The notes below the pieces were generated by a model, which saw only the letters and a list, made by a program, of their open reading frames with translations, did not search any database and had not been told where the DNA came from. 64,000 nucleotides of DNA from Anderseniella sp963759095 (lineage in GTDB: Bacteria > Pseudomonadota > Alphaproteobacteria > Rhizobiales > Aestuariivirgaceae): positions 62,001 through 126,000 of the forward strand of contig CAVWYF010000017.1 in NCBI GenBank assembly GCA_963759095.1, read 5' to 3'. Below, piece by piece: positions 16,214 to 25,371 of this stretch; the first letter of the stretch is position 1; the number at the start of each line of letters is the position of its first letter. The translations under genes and the position numbers were made by a program.

Positions 16214-16864
16214 ATGCGGGTTGCAATCATTGATTACGGCTCAGGTAATCTGCGCTCGGCCCAGAAGTCGTTCGAGCGTGCGGCATCCACGCTGGATAGC
16301 GCCACCAGCATTGAGCTCGTTGACACACCGGAGCAGGTGGCAAGCGCTGACAGGGTAGTGCTGCCGGGTGTTGGCGCCTATCGCGACTGTCACGACGGCA
16401 TTCACGCCATTGACGGCATGTGGCAGGCCATTGAGGAACACTGCACGGCAAGAGCCCGGCCGTTTTTAGGAATTTGCGTCGGCATGCAGCTGATGGCCAC
16501 ACGCGGTCTTGAACATACGGTGACACCGGGCTTCGGCTGGATCGAAGGTGAAGTTGACCGGATTGACGTTGGTGATACCGGTCTCAAGATTCCACATATG
16601 GGCTGGAACACGCTGGATGTTTTACAGCCTCATGCGCTGCTGAACGGCATCGAGACAGGCCCCGATGGCCAACATGCTTACTTTGTGCATTCCTATCACC
16701 TGCGCGCAGACAATGAGAGGGACATTATTGCAACGGCCCGGTACGGCGAGCCGATCACGGCCATGGTTGCCAAAGCCAACATGGCGGGAACGCAGTTCCA
16801 TCCGGAAAAAAGTCAGACACTTGGCTTAGGCTTCATTTCGAATTTTCTCACCTGGGCACCCTGA
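16214..16864 (+). CDS. hisH: imidazole glycerol phosphate synthase, glutaminase subunit
   Basis: HisH hydrolyses glutamine and passes ammonia to HisF. The class I glutamine amidotransferase triad is visible: Cys in FLGICVGMQLM, and His and Glu in GTQFHPEKSQ. It starts VAIIDYGSGNLRSAQKSFERA, and PHMGWNTLD and YFVHSYH are typical. The 216-residue length is normal. It lies 7 bp after the DUF2628 gene and 14 bp before hisA. Confidence 0.96.
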   Translation: MRVAIIDYGSGNLRSAQKSFERAASTLDSATSIELVDTPEQVASADRVVLPGVGAYRDCHDGIHAIDGMWQAIEEHCTARARPFLGICVGMQLMATRGLEHTVTPGFGWIEGEVDRIDVGDTGLKIPHMGWNTLDVLQPHALLNGIETGPDGQHAYFVHSYHLRADNERDIIATARYGEPITAMVAKANMAGTQFHPEKSQTLGLGFISNFLTWAP

Positions 16865-16878
16865 GGACCACCTGATCA

Positions 16879-17616
16879 ATGATTCTTTTTCCTGCTATTG
16901 ACCTCAAGGATGGCCAGTGTGTCCGCCTGAAACTGGGCGACATGGACCAGGCAACTGTATTTGCCGATGATCCTGCGGCACAGGCGCGGACGTTTCAGGA
17001 CCAGGGGTTCGAGTACCTGCACCTGGTGGACCTGAACGGCGCTTTTGCCGGCACATCGGTTAATGGCAAAGCTGTCGAGGCGATATTGAAGGCGGTGTCC
17101 ATTCCGGTTCAGCTTGGCGGCGGCATACGGGATCTGGATGCGATTGCCGGTTGGCTGGACAAGGGAATGGCCCGGGTCATTCTTGGCACGCTTGCGGTGC
17201 GTGATCCCGAACTGGTGCGCCGGGCCTGCCGGGAATTTCCGGGCCGTGTTGCCGTCGGTATTGATGCCAGGGGCGGCCATGTTGCGGTTGAAGGCTGGGC
17301 GGAGAGTTCCACCTTGAGTGTGCTGGACCTGGCGTCCAAATTTGAAGACGCCGGTGTTGCCGCCATCATCTATACCGATATTGATCGCGATGGCATTCTG
17401 GCAGGCCTGAACATCACGTCCACACTGGAACTGGCGGGTGCCACGAGCATTCCGGTTATTGCCAGCGGTGGCCTGGCGTCCATGGACGATATCAACCGTC
17501 TGACGCAGAAAGACTGTGCCGTGCTGGAAGGCGCGATCAGCGGGCGGGCGCTGTATGACGGGCGCATTGACCCTGCACTGGCATTGCAAACCCTGAAAGG
17601 CGCAGCTCATGCTTAA
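16879..17616 (+). CDS. hisA: phosphoribosylformimino-AICAR phosphate isomerase
   Basis: HisA is a (beta/alpha)8-barrel isomerase, fourth step of histidine synthesis. Catalytic Asp residues are in FPAIDLKDGQCVRL and IYTDIDRDGIL; phosphate-binding GGGIR and ASGGL motifs are present. The 245-residue length is normal. It overlaps hisF by 8 bp, favouring coupled synthesis of these two related barrels. Confidence 0.96.
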   Translation: MILFPAIDLKDGQCVRLKLGDMDQATVFADDPAAQARTFQDQGFEYLHLVDLNGAFAGTSVNGKAVEAILKAVSIPVQLGGGIRDLDAIAGWLDKGMARVILGTLAVRDPELVRRACREFPGRVAVGIDARGGHVAVEGWAESSTLSVLDLASKFEDAGVAAIIYTDIDRDGILAGLNITSTLELAGATSIPVIASGGLASMDDINRLTQKDCAVLEGAISGRALYDGRIDPALALQTLKGAAHA

Positions 17617-18382
17617 GGCGCGCATCATTCCCTGCCTGGACGTGAAGGATGGCCGGGTTGTCAAGGGTGTCAATTTTGTGGACCTGCGCGATGCCGGCGA
17701 TCCGGTGCAGATCGCGAAAGCCTATGATGCGGCCGGTGCCGATGAGCTGTGTTTTCTGGACATCACCGCAACCCATGAAAACCGGGGTATTATTTTTGAC
17801 GTTGTGCGCCAAACTGCCGAACAGTGTTTCATGCCGCTGACGGTAGGCGGCGGGGTTCGCACCACCGATGACATTCGCAAGTTGTTGCTCGCAGGCGCCG
17901 ACAAGGTGTCGATCAACACTGCGGCGGTGAAGGATCCGGAATTCGTGGCCGAAGCTGCCCGGAAGTTCGGTTCGCAATGCATCGTGGTTGCTGTCGATGC
18001 CAAGCAGGTGAGTGGCGACAATGAACCGCTGCGTTGGGAAATCTTCACCCATGGCGGGCGTGAACCGACCGGCATCGATGCGATTGAATTTTCCCGCAAA
18101 GTGGTCGCATTGGGGGCAGGCGAGATACTTCTGACCTCAATGGACAGGGATGGTACCGGAGATGGTTTTGACATCGATCTCACCCGGGCAGTGTCGCGCG
18201 CAGTCAATGTGCCGGTTATCGCATCCGGCGGCGTGGGGTCTCTGCAACATCTGGTTGACGGCATCAAACAGGCCGAAGCCAGTGCAGTGCTTGCCGCCTC
18301 GATTTTTCATTTCGGAACCCATACGATTTCCGAAGCCAAGCAATTCATGGCACAACAAGGAGTGCCTGTGCGGTTGGTGTAA
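17609..18382 (+). CDS. hisF: imidazole glycerol phosphate synthase, cyclase subunit
   Basis: HisF forms imidazoleglycerol phosphate and AICAR with ammonia from HisH. The catalytic Asp residues are in IIPCLDVKDGRVVKGVNF and VVAVDAK; TVGGGVRT and LLTSMDRDGTGDGFD are typical. The 257-residue length is normal. It ends 27 bp before the chosen hisE start. Confidence 0.97.
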   Translation: MLKARIIPCLDVKDGRVVKGVNFVDLRDAGDPVQIAKAYDAAGADELCFLDITATHENRGIIFDVVRQTAEQCFMPLTVGGGVRTTDDIRKLLLAGADKVSINTAAVKDPEFVAEAARKFGSQCIVVAVDAKQVSGDNEPLRWEIFTHGGREPTGIDAIEFSRKVVALGAGEILLTSMDRDGTGDGFDIDLTRAVSRAVNVPVIASGGVGSLQHLVDGIKQAEASAVLAASIFHFGTHTISEAKQFMAQQGVPVRLV

Positions 18383-18409
18383 CCAACTGCACGAGAATTG
18401 GAGATGACA

Positions 18410-18748
18410 ATGCAGACGCTGGACAAGTTGCAGACACTGGCTCGCCTGGAGGCAATCATTGCGTCACGGGCTGCCGCGGGCGACGGGGAAGCCTCCTACA
18501 CTGCCGGTTTGCTGGCTGCCGGGTCAGAAAAGTGCGCGCGTAAATTCGGCGAAGAGGCCATCGAACTGATACTTGCATCGCAAGGCAGGGATGCAAATCA
18601 CACAACAGCAGAAGCGGCAGATGTGGTGTATCATCTGCTTGTACTCTTGAAGGCGACAGGCGTTTCGCTTGAACAGGTGATGGACGAACTGGACAACAGG
18701 TTCTCGCAAAGCGGTCTGGAAGAAAAGGCATCCCGCAACCCGGGTTGA
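18410..18748 (+). CDS. hisE: phosphoribosyl-ATP pyrophosphatase
   Basis: HisE hydrolyses PR-ATP to PR-AMP, the second step of histidine synthesis. The metal-binding helices are KFGEEAIELILAS and AAEAADVVYHLLVLL. I chose ATG 18410 (MQTLDKLQTLARLE) because GGAG at 18400-18403 is 6 nt upstream; the ATG at 18404 abuts that site and a TTG at 18398 lies before it. The product is 112 residues, monofunctional. Its stop is 1 bp before the coaA start codon. Confidence 0.93.
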   Translation: MQTLDKLQTLARLEAIIASRAAAGDGEASYTAGLLAAGSEKCARKFGEEAIELILASQGRDANHTTAEAADVVYHLLVLLKATGVSLEQVMDELDNRFSQSGLEEKASRNPG

Positions 18749-18749
18749 T

Positions 18750-19709
18750 ATGTGTGCCATGGATCAGAACACATCACAGCTTTCTCCGTATCGCATCTTC
18801 ACGCGAACCGAATGGGCCAAGCTTCGCGCCGATACACCGCTGACCCTGACGGCTGCCGAGGTCGAGGAACTGCGCGGTGTAAACGATCGTGTGAACCTGG
18901 ACGAAGTAGTGGCCATCTACCTGCCATTGTCGCGTTTGCTGAACCTGTATGTTGCGGCCAGTCAGGACCTGTTTTCGGTCACGCAGAATTTTCTCGGCGG
19001 CAATAATCACAAGGTTCCCTACATTATCGGGATTGCCGGCAGTGTGGCTGGCGGCAAGAGCACGACCGCCAGGATCCTGCGCGGCCTGCTGGCGCGCTGG
19101 CCCAATCACCCGAAAGTCTCACTGTTGCCGACGGATGGATTTTTGCTGCCCAACGCCGTGCTTGAGCGTGAAGGGCTGATGAACCGGAAAGGCTTTCCCG
19201 AAAGCTATGACCTGCCCGTTCTTTTGAAGTTTCTGTCGGACATCAAGGCCGGCAATCACAATGTGCGGGCACCGGTCTACTCGCATTTCAGCTATGACAT
19301 TGAACCGGGCAAGCACATCACCATTGATCAGCCGGACATACTGATTGTCGAGGGTCTCAACGTATTGCAAACCGGTAGGCCGCCGCGGGACGGCAAGGCC
19401 ATACCCTATGTGTCGGACTATTTTGATTTCTCGATCTTCATCGATGCCGATGAAAACGATTTGCGCACCTGGTATGTCAACCGGTTCTTCTCGTTCCGTG
19501 AAACCGCATTTGCAGACCCTGAGTCATACTTCCACAGATATTCGAAACTGTCGGATGTGGAGGCTCAGGAAACCGCTACCCGGATCTGGGAAACCGTTAA
19601 CCTGGCAAACCTGCGCGAAAACGTGCTGCCGACGCGGCAACGCGCAGACCTGATATTGCGCAAGGGTCCCGATCACCTGATCAACTCGGTCTACCTGCGA
19701 AAACTTTAG
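18750..19709 (+). CDS. coaA: type I pantothenate kinase
   Basis: CoaA phosphorylates pantothenate, the first and CoA-inhibited step of CoA synthesis. The 319-residue product has the P-loop GIAGSVAGGKSTTARIL near residue 93, LLPTDGFLLPN, RKGFPESYD, and VEGLNVLQ, all typical of the bacterial type I enzyme. A second in-frame ATG at 18759 (MDQNTSQ) is an alternative start. It follows hisE without a gap, so it is the last gene of the his cluster, and its stop overlaps the convergent kinase gene by 4 bp (TTAG). Confidence 0.95.
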   Translation: MCAMDQNTSQLSPYRIFTRTEWAKLRADTPLTLTAAEVEELRGVNDRVNLDEVVAIYLPLSRLLNLYVAASQDLFSVTQNFLGGNNHKVPYIIGIAGSVAGGKSTTARILRGLLARWPNHPKVSLLPTDGFLLPNAVLEREGLMNRKGFPESYDLPVLLKFLSDIKAGNHNVRAPVYSHFSYDIEPGKHITIDQPDILIVEGLNVLQTGRPPRDGKAIPYVSDYFDFSIFIDADENDLRTWYVNRFFSFRETAFADPESYFHRYSKLSDVEAQETATRIWETVNLANLRENVLPTRQRADLILRKGPDHLINSVYLRKL

Positions 19710-20683
19710 ATCAGTGATTTAAGGGCTGCTTGAGGCCGGGCGCCGATATGCGAGATGATTTCCGCGGCTGCCACATGTCCAAGCCGGGCACACTCTGCCA
19801 CCGGTTTGTTGTGAGCATGTCCGAACAGGAAACCGGAAGCATACAGATCGCCGGCACCGGTAGTATCCACGACCTGGTCGACCGGTTGGGCGGCAACTTC
19901 CGTTAGCGTGCTTCCAGCCACAATGGCACTGCCTTTTTCCGAGCGCGTGATGGCGGCCAGCGAGCAGTCCTGTGCAACGGCTGCCATGGCGTCTTGCAGG
20001 TTTGATGTCTCATACAGCGACAGAATCTCGGCCTCGTTGGCAAACAAGATATCGACGCCGTCGCGGATCAGTGACAGGAAACTCTCGCGATGCCTGTCCA
20101 CGCAAAACGAATCTGACAGGGTAAGAGCCACTTGCCGCTTGTTACTGCCAGCCAGCTGTGCGGCTTTCCTGAAGGCCTCCATGGCATTGGGCCGGTCCCA
20201 GAGATAGCCCTCAAGGTAGGTGATGGTTGCAGACGCCACCTCCTGTTCGCTGACATCGTCAGGGCCCAGCATGGCGCAGGCGCCCAGATAGGTGGACATG
20301 GTGCGTTGCCCGTCCGGCGTCACAATCACGATGCAGCGCGCCGTCTGCGGTCCGCCGCTGAGAGCAGGTGTATCAAAAGTTACCCCGGCCGCGCGTATGT
20401 CATGGGCGAATACATCGCCAATCTGGTCCGTTGCAACCTTGCCGATGTAACCGGCAGAGCCACCCAGCGACGTGACACCGGCAATTGTGTTTGCTGCGGA
20501 TCCACCGGAAATTTCGGTGGCCGGACCGATTTTGCCATAGAGCGACAAAGCGCCATCTTCATCGATCAGTTGCATCGAGCCCTTTTCCAGTGCGTTGGCA
20601 TCGAGAAATGTGTCGTCGTGGCGCGCGATCACATCGACAATCGCGTTGCCAATTCCAAGGACATCTACATTCTTCTGAGGCAT
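19706..20683 (-). CDS. PfkB-family sugar/nucleoside kinase, probable adenosine kinase
   Basis: A ribokinase-fold kinase of 325 residues. GIGNAIVDVIARHDD and GGSAANTIAGVTSLGG near the N-terminus bind substrate, and DTTGAGDLYASGFLFG near the C-terminus holds the catalytic Asp and the anion hole. Close relatives in Rhizobiales are annotated as adenosine kinase, and the N-terminus fits that group, but substrate choice cannot be proven from sequence. The frame is open upstream to 20908; ATG 20683 (MPQKNVDVLGIGNA) is the natural start. It converges on coaA with a 4-bp overlap and is divergent from the CysZ-like gene. Confidence 0.85.
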   Translation of the reverse strand: MPQKNVDVLGIGNAIVDVIARHDDTFLDANALEKGSMQLIDEDGALSLYGKIGPATEISGGSAANTIAGVTSLGGSAGYIGKVATDQIGDVFAHDIRAAGVTFDTPALSGGPQTARCIVIVTPDGQRTMSTYLGACAMLGPDDVSEQEVASATITYLEGYLWDRPNAMEAFRKAAQLAGSNKRQVALTLSDSFCVDRHRESFLSLIRDGVDILFANEAEILSLYETSNLQDAMAAVAQDCSLAAITRSEKGSAIVAGSTLTEVAAQPVDQVVDTTGAGDLYASGFLFGHAHNKPVAECARLGHVAAAEIISHIGARPQAALKSLI

Positions 20684-20823
20684 GGGTGCATTCCTGATCC
20701 GGGTAAATTGAAGCTCGCCAGTGCATACACAAATACGGTGCTGTGTTGCAATCGACACTTGCATAGCCACCACGATCTTCTTATTTGCCAGACACAGTCT
20801 CGTTTCACTTTGAAAGCCGTTAC

Positions 20824-21492
20824 ATGATCGCCTCAACATTTCGTGCCATGCGTGATGTTCTGTCACCTGAGTTCCGTTCGATCCTGTGGAAGGCCATTGG
20901 ATTGACACTGCTGGTGTTCATCGGCGTGCTGGCGGCGTTGTGGGTTGGCAGCGCAGCATTGCTGGTATTGCCCTGGCCGTGGCTCGACGAGGTCATTGCC
21001 GGAGCTGCGAGCCTCGTTCTGCTGGTGGTGTTTTTCTTCCTGATGGCACCGGTGACGGCAATCTTTGCCGGCTTGTTTCTGGATACTGCCGCTGACATTG
21101 TTGAAATCAACCATTATCCGGGCGACCCCAAGGGCAATCCACCGTCTGCATGGTCGTCAGCCCTGTTGGGGCTGCAATTCGGATTGCTGGTGCTGGCGGT
21201 AAACATTCTTATCCTGCCAACCGTGTTTTTCGGTATTGGCATCGCCATCATGCTGGTCGCCAATGCCTATCTGCTGGGCCGGGAATATTTCACCATGGTT
21301 GCCATGCGGCATATGCCGGCAAGGCAGGCCGCGAACTTGAGAAAAATCAACTCAGGCCGCGTCTGGGCCGCCGGACTGGTGCCTGCCGGTCTGGCTTTGA
21401 TCCCGTTTCTGAATATCCTGGTTCCGCTCTTCTCTACGTCTTATTTCGTTCATATTTTCAAGAAGATAGCGATGGATCGACCGGCGGCATAA
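20824..21492 (+). CDS. EI24/CysZ-family integral membrane protein
   Basis: A 222-residue membrane protein with an amphipathic start (FRAMRDVLSPEFRSILWKAI) and membrane segments at LTLLVFIGVLAALWVG, LVLLVVFFFLMAPVTAIFAGLF, LQFGLLVLAVNILILPTVFFGIGIAIMLVANAYLLG, and LVPAGLALIPFLNILVPLFSTSYFVHIF. This matches the EI24 domain (CysZ-like sulfate transport) family. ATG 20824 is chosen over an upstream ATG at 20785, which would add a polar stretch. No sulfur-assimilation genes are near, so a sulfate role is not supported by context. Confidence 0.8.
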   Translation: MIASTFRAMRDVLSPEFRSILWKAIGLTLLVFIGVLAALWVGSAALLVLPWPWLDEVIAGAASLVLLVVFFFLMAPVTAIFAGLFLDTAADIVEINHYPGDPKGNPPSAWSSALLGLQFGLLVLAVNILILPTVFFGIGIAIMLVANAYLLGREYFTMVAMRHMPARQAANLRKINSGRVWAAGLVPAGLALIPFLNILVPLFSTSYFVHIFKKIAMDRPAA

Positions 21493-21497
21493 GTGTT

Positions 21498-22148
21498 CTA
21501 GATACTCTTGCCCGGAAACAGGCAGAGGTCTGAAATCAGGCATCTCTCACACTCAGGCTTGCGTGCCTTGCATATGTAGCGTCCATGCAGGATCAACCAG
21601 TGATGGGCATGCAGGAGGTAGGCTTTCGGCACCCGCTTGAGCAGGCCCTGCTCGACGGCAAGGACCGTCTTGCCGGGTGCCAGGCCAACCCGGTTGGCCA
21701 GTCTGAACAGGTGCGTGTCTATGGCGATGGTGGGTTGCCCGAAACGGTTGTTCAAAACCACATTGGCGGTTTTTCTGCCGACACCGGGCAGAGCTTCCAG
21801 CGCCTCGCGGTTGTCCGGCACTTCGCTGTTGTGTTTCTCCACCAGGTCACGTGACAGCGCGACGACATTCTTTGCCTTGTTTCGATACAGCCCGATGGTA
21901 CGGACGTGCTCGCGGACCTTGTCTTCACCAAGCGCCAGCATTTTCTCCGGCGTGTCGGCAACCTGAAACAGGCCGCGGGTGGCCTTGTTGACACCTTCGT
22001 CCGTAGCTTGCGCTGACAGTACGACCGCCACCAGGAAGGTGAAGGTGTTGACCGATTCCAGTTCGCCTTCGGGGTTTGGATTGTTTTCGGCGAACCGCTG
22101 GAACACCTGTTCCATTTCTGCGGCGTTGAGTTTCTTGCGCCGTGCCAT
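21498..22148 (-). CDS. nth: endonuclease III (DNA glycosylase/AP lyase)
   Basis: Nth removes oxidised pyrimidines and nicks abasic sites. The helix-hairpin-helix LPGVGRKTANVV contains the catalytic Lys, IDTHLFRLANR the catalytic Asp, and the C-terminal Cys193-x6-Cys200-x2-Cys203-x5-Cys209 holds a 4Fe-4S cluster. The 216-residue length is normal. It is divergent from the DUF2244 gene; this pairing is common in Alphaproteobacteria. Confidence 0.96.
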   Translation of the reverse strand: MARRKKLNAAEMEQVFQRFAENNPNPEGELESVNTFTFLVAVVLSAQATDEGVNKATRGLFQVADTPEKMLALGEDKVREHVRTIGLYRNKAKNVVALSRDLVEKHNSEVPDNREALEALPGVGRKTANVVLNNRFGQPTIAIDTHLFRLANRVGLAPGKTVLAVEQGLLKRVPKAYLLHAHHWLILHGRYICKARKPECERCLISDLCLFPGKSI

Positions 22149-22244
22149 TGAAAAATGCTCTCCTTTGCCGTGCCTGGATCAGGTTTATGGGTTGGATAGA
22201 ACCCATGCTGCTCTGGCCCAATCGAACTCAACCGGGAAATTCTT

Positions 22245-22712
22245 GTGAAGTCATCTCCTATTACCATTGAACTGTATCCATATCGATCCCTGTCCCGGAA
22301 GGGTTTCATCATTTTGATGTCCTGCATCGCCGCAGTCAGCTTTATTGCCGGGTTGGCGTTCCTGTTGATGGGCGCATGGCCGGTGTTTGGATTCTTCGGG
22401 CTGGATGTAGCGCTGATCTGGTGGGCGATAAAACGCAATTATCGCGACGCTGAATGCCAGGAGAACATCTGTATCAGTGATGAGGAAGTGACCATCACCA
22501 GAATGAAGGCACGCCAACCTGATCAGACCCAGAAGCTTGTCCGGGCATGGGCAAAGGTTCGACTGGAGGAGGATGCTGAGCGAGAGCTGATCGGCCGCCT
22601 GTTTCTGTCCTCACGCGAGATGGTGACCGAGGTTGGAAGCTTTCTGGCGCCTTATGACCGGAAATCCCTGGCGGCAACGTTGAAGGAGATACTGGCAAGG
22701 CCGCGTATTTGA
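22245..22712 (+). CDS. DUF2244 membrane protein
   Basis: A 155-residue protein beginning at a GTG (22245). Family features: ELYPYRSLSRKGFIILM, two adjoining membrane helices (ILMSCIAAVSFIAGLAFLLMGAWPVFGFFGLDVALIWWAI), RNYRDAECQE, and a C-terminal FLSSREMVTEVGSFLAPYDRKSLAATL. This is the DUF2244 family (integral membrane protein of unknown function). It sits divergent from nth, with 96 bp between. Confidence 0.82.
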   Translation: MKSSPITIELYPYRSLSRKGFIILMSCIAAVSFIAGLAFLLMGAWPVFGFFGLDVALIWWAIKRNYRDAECQENICISDEEVTITRMKARQPDQTQKLVRAWAKVRLEEDAERELIGRLFLSSREMVTEVGSFLAPYDRKSLAATLKEILARPRI

Positions 22713-22800
22713 CATTGATGCTCCGTAAAACGGGTGGCTTGTGCGGTCCTGTACGACCTATTGTTCACACAGTGAGATAATAACTTCAGGATCGCTCGTC

Positions 22801-23655
22801 ATGTTACAGACCGCCCAGACCAATGATTATGAGCTTGTCCGCCGCACCATAGAGTTTGTGTCGGAAAACTGGCTTGATCATCCATCGCTTGATGAGATCG
22901 CCGGCAATGTCGGTGCCAGTCCCGATTTAGTTCAGCGCAGTTTTTCGCGCTGGGCAGGCCTGACGCCGAAATCGTTCATGCAGGCCATTACGGTCGATCG
23001 CGCCAGACAACTCCTGCAGGATTTAGCAACCGTGCTGGATACGGCATACGAGGTTGGACTGTCCGGTGCCGGGCGGTTGCACGACCTGTTCGTCACCCAT
23101 GAAGGCATGCCGCCAGGTGTATACCGGGCCAAGGGTGCCGGACTGACCATCACCTGGGGCTGTCATGCATCGCCATTTGGCACCGCCGTTGTGCTGACCA
23201 CCCTGCACGGACTGGCAGGCCTGGCATTTTCAGATGAGGGCGGAGAAATGCTTGCGTTTGAGGACATGGCCAGACGCTGGCCCAATGCTGAATATGTGCG
23301 CGATGACAAGGCAACTGCCGCCATGGCCAAACGCATATTCGACCGTGATGAATGGCGCCCTGATCAACCCTTGCGCATTGTCATGATCGGCACTGATTTC
23401 GAGGTGCGTGTCTGGGAAACCCTGTTGCGCATCCCGCTGGGCGCCGCGACCACCTATTCGGACGTGGCCGGCACAATCGGCAAGCCCAAGGCCGTCCGTG
23501 CCGTCGGCACCGCGGTCGGCAAGAACCCGATATCATTTGTGGTGCCCTGTCATCGGGTACTGGGCAAGTCAGGCGGCCTGTGCGGCTATCACTGGGGACT
23601 GACCCGAAAGAAGGCCATCCTCGGCTGGGAAGCAGGTGCTCTCGGCAACGCCTGA
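22801..23655 (+). CDS. AraC-type HTH / O6-methylguanine-DNA methyltransferase (Ada-like, lacking the N-terminal Ada domain)
   Basis: The first ~110 residues form an AraC-like HTH region (RRTIEFVSENWLDHPSLDEIAGNVGASPDLVQRSFSRW is split by helices; HEGMPPGVYR). The C-terminal part is a suicidal alkyltransferase with TTYSDVAGTIGKPKAVRAVGTAVGKNPISFVVPCHRV, the acceptor Cys at residue 250. The metal-binding methylphosphotriester-sensing domain of E. coli Ada is absent, so the protein may repair without the same sensing switch. ATG 22801 is preferred over an in-frame GTG at 22741, which would add 20 unlikely residues. It ends 24 bp before convergent gpmA. Confidence 0.88.
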   Translation: MLQTAQTNDYELVRRTIEFVSENWLDHPSLDEIAGNVGASPDLVQRSFSRWAGLTPKSFMQAITVDRARQLLQDLATVLDTAYEVGLSGAGRLHDLFVTHEGMPPGVYRAKGAGLTITWGCHASPFGTAVVLTTLHGLAGLAFSDEGGEMLAFEDMARRWPNAEYVRDDKATAAMAKRIFDRDEWRPDQPLRIVMIGTDFEVRVWETLLRIPLGAATTYSDVAGTIGKPKAVRAVGTAVGKNPISFVVPCHRVLGKSGGLCGYHWGLTRKKAILGWEAGALGNA

Positions 23656-23679
23656 TCTGGTAACCGTATTCCGACGGTG

Positions 23680-24300
23680 TCAGTGTTCCAGAACTTGTGA
23701 GCTGGCAATGGTGCCGTTGGCATTGAGCTTGTAGATGATTGGCACGCCTGTCGCGATTTCGCGTTTCAGAATTTCTTCCGGGCTCAGGCCTTCCAGTGCC
23801 ATGACCAGCGCGCGCAGGGAATTGCCGTGGGCTGCAACGATGATGGTTTTACCGTCAAGGACGTGTGGCTGGATTGCCTTCATGTAATAGGGCAGGGAGC
23901 GCGCCAGCGTATCGCGCAGGCTTTCACCGCCAGGTGGCGAAATATCGTAGGACCTGCGCCAGATGTGGACCTGCTCTTCACCCCATTTCTTGCGCGCGTC
24001 ATCCTTGTTCAGACCTGTCAGGTCGCCGTAGTCGCGCTCGTTCAGGGCCTGGTCACGCGTGGTCGGCAAGTCAGTCTGACCCAGTTCCTCCAGCATGATT
24101 GTCAGCGTACGCTGGGCCCGGTCGAGAACGCTGGTGAAAGCCATATCAAACTCCAGCCCCAGGGCCTTCAGATTGCGGCCTGCCGCATGGGCTTCCTCGA
24201 CGCCCTTGTCCGTCAGGCCGGGGTTTTCCCAGCCGGTGAACAGGTTCTTCAGGTTCCATTCGCTTTGTCCGTGCCGGACGAGCACAAGAGTTCCGCTCAT
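23680..24300 (-). CDS. gpmA: 2,3-bisphosphoglycerate-dependent phosphoglycerate mutase
   Basis: Interconverts 3- and 2-phosphoglycerate. LVLVRHGQSEWN contains the phospho-acceptor His; LNERDYGDLTGLNK, GGESLRDT and VAAHGNSLRAL are family motifs. At 206 residues it is the shorter form usual in Alphaproteobacteria (E. coli GpmA is about 250). It lies 30 bp after dapB in the same direction, so a dapB-gpmA transcript is likely. Confidence 0.94.
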   Translation of the reverse strand: MSGTLVLVRHGQSEWNLKNLFTGWENPGLTDKGVEEAHAAGRNLKALGLEFDMAFTSVLDRAQRTLTIMLEELGQTDLPTTRDQALNERDYGDLTGLNKDDARKKWGEEQVHIWRRSYDISPPGGESLRDTLARSLPYYMKAIQPHVLDGKTIIVAAHGNSLRALVMALEGLSPEEILKREIATGVPIIYKLNANGTIASSQVLEH

Positions 24301-24330
24301 GTGACATATCGCTTTCTGTTTGGATTTAAG

Positions 24331-25143
24331 TCAGTTTTTCTGGTCAATGCCAAGTACATCCGTCATCGAGTACAGCCCGGGTTTCTGGTCATGGGCCCAC
24401 AACGCCGCCTTGATGGCGCCATTGGCAAAAATCTCCCGCGACTCGGCCTTGTGAGACAGTTCAATGCGTTCGGACTGCCCGGCAAATATCACGCTGTGAT
24501 CTCCAACCACGCTGCCGCCGCGCAAGGTTGCAAATCCGATGTCGCCCTCCTTGCGGGCACCCGTATGGCCATCGCGGCTGCGCACGCAATGCTTGGCAAG
24601 GTCAATTTCGCGCCCTTGTGCGGCCGCGTTACCAAGCAGCAAGGCTGTTCCCGAAGGCGCATCGACCTTGTGACGATGGTGCATCTCCACCACTTCGATA
24701 TCAAAACTCTCATCTAGCGATGCGGCAACCTGTCTGACGATCGCTGCCAGAAGGTTCACACCAAGGCTCATATTGCCCGACTTGACGATGCGTGCGTGGC
24801 GCGATGCAGCCTTTATGGCGGCTTCATCCGTGGCACTGAAACCGGTGGTACCGATAACGTGGACAATACGGGCCTGTGCTGCAATGCCGGTCAGCGCAAC
24901 GCTGGCTGCGGGCAAGGTGAAATCGATTATCGCATCGGCCTTTACCAGGACGGAAAGCGGGTCATCGGAAATCAGCGTGCCGATATCGCCCAGACCGGCG
25001 ACGGCTCCCTGGTCCTTGCCGACAACAGGGGAACCTTTCGGTTCAAGGCCGCCTGCAACTTCGCAAGAAGGATGCGCATGAATGAGCCGGGTCAGCGTCT
25101 GACCCATGCGCCCACCGGCACCTGCAACAACAAGCTTGAGCAT
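24331..25143 (-). CDS. dapB: 4-hydroxy-tetrahydrodipicolinate reductase
   Basis: DapB makes tetrahydrodipicolinate for lysine and diaminopimelate synthesis. The nucleotide-binding AGAGGRMGQTLTRLI, IDFTLPA, VIGTTGFS, the catalytic MHHRHKVDAPSGTAL, and AGQSERIELSHKAESREIFA are diagnostic. The 270-residue length matches E. coli DapB. It is the first gene of the dapB-gpmA pair. Confidence 0.96.
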   Translation of the reverse strand: MLKLVVAGAGGRMGQTLTRLIHAHPSCEVAGGLEPKGSPVVGKDQGAVAGLGDIGTLISDDPLSVLVKADAIIDFTLPAASVALTGIAAQARIVHVIGTTGFSATDEAAIKAASRHARIVKSGNMSLGVNLLAAIVRQVAASLDESFDIEVVEMHHRHKVDAPSGTALLLGNAAAQGREIDLAKHCVRSRDGHTGARKEGDIGFATLRGGSVVGDHSVIFAGQSERIELSHKAESREIFANGAIKAALWAHDQKPGLYSMTDVLGIDQKN

Positions 25144-25371
25144 TTTTCAAAAGGCCCGTTCGTTGGAATTGGAATATGCCGAACGTGATAACAGTGTCTG
25201 GCAGCGATGCCTAGGGCCCGATGTTCAATAATGCCAGTTGCTGCTGACTCTCGTGCGATCCCGCCAATATTGAACCTATGTGTCTGCTATGCGTTGATAT
25301 TTGCCCAATGGACAATGACGGTTCCAGCGGGCAGACTTGGCCATCTGTTTGAAATGGGGAAAATGCCTATC

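Noticed and set aside
23651..23666. A 16-base match (CCTGATCTGGTAACCG) to 48778-48793
   Set aside because: The first copy includes the stop of a coding gene and one such match in 64 kb is near chance expectation.
25223..25275. Inverted repeat GTTCAATA...TATTGAAC before the SRPBCC gene
   Set aside because: The arms are 8 bp and 37 bp apart, with no supporting promoter context; likely chance.
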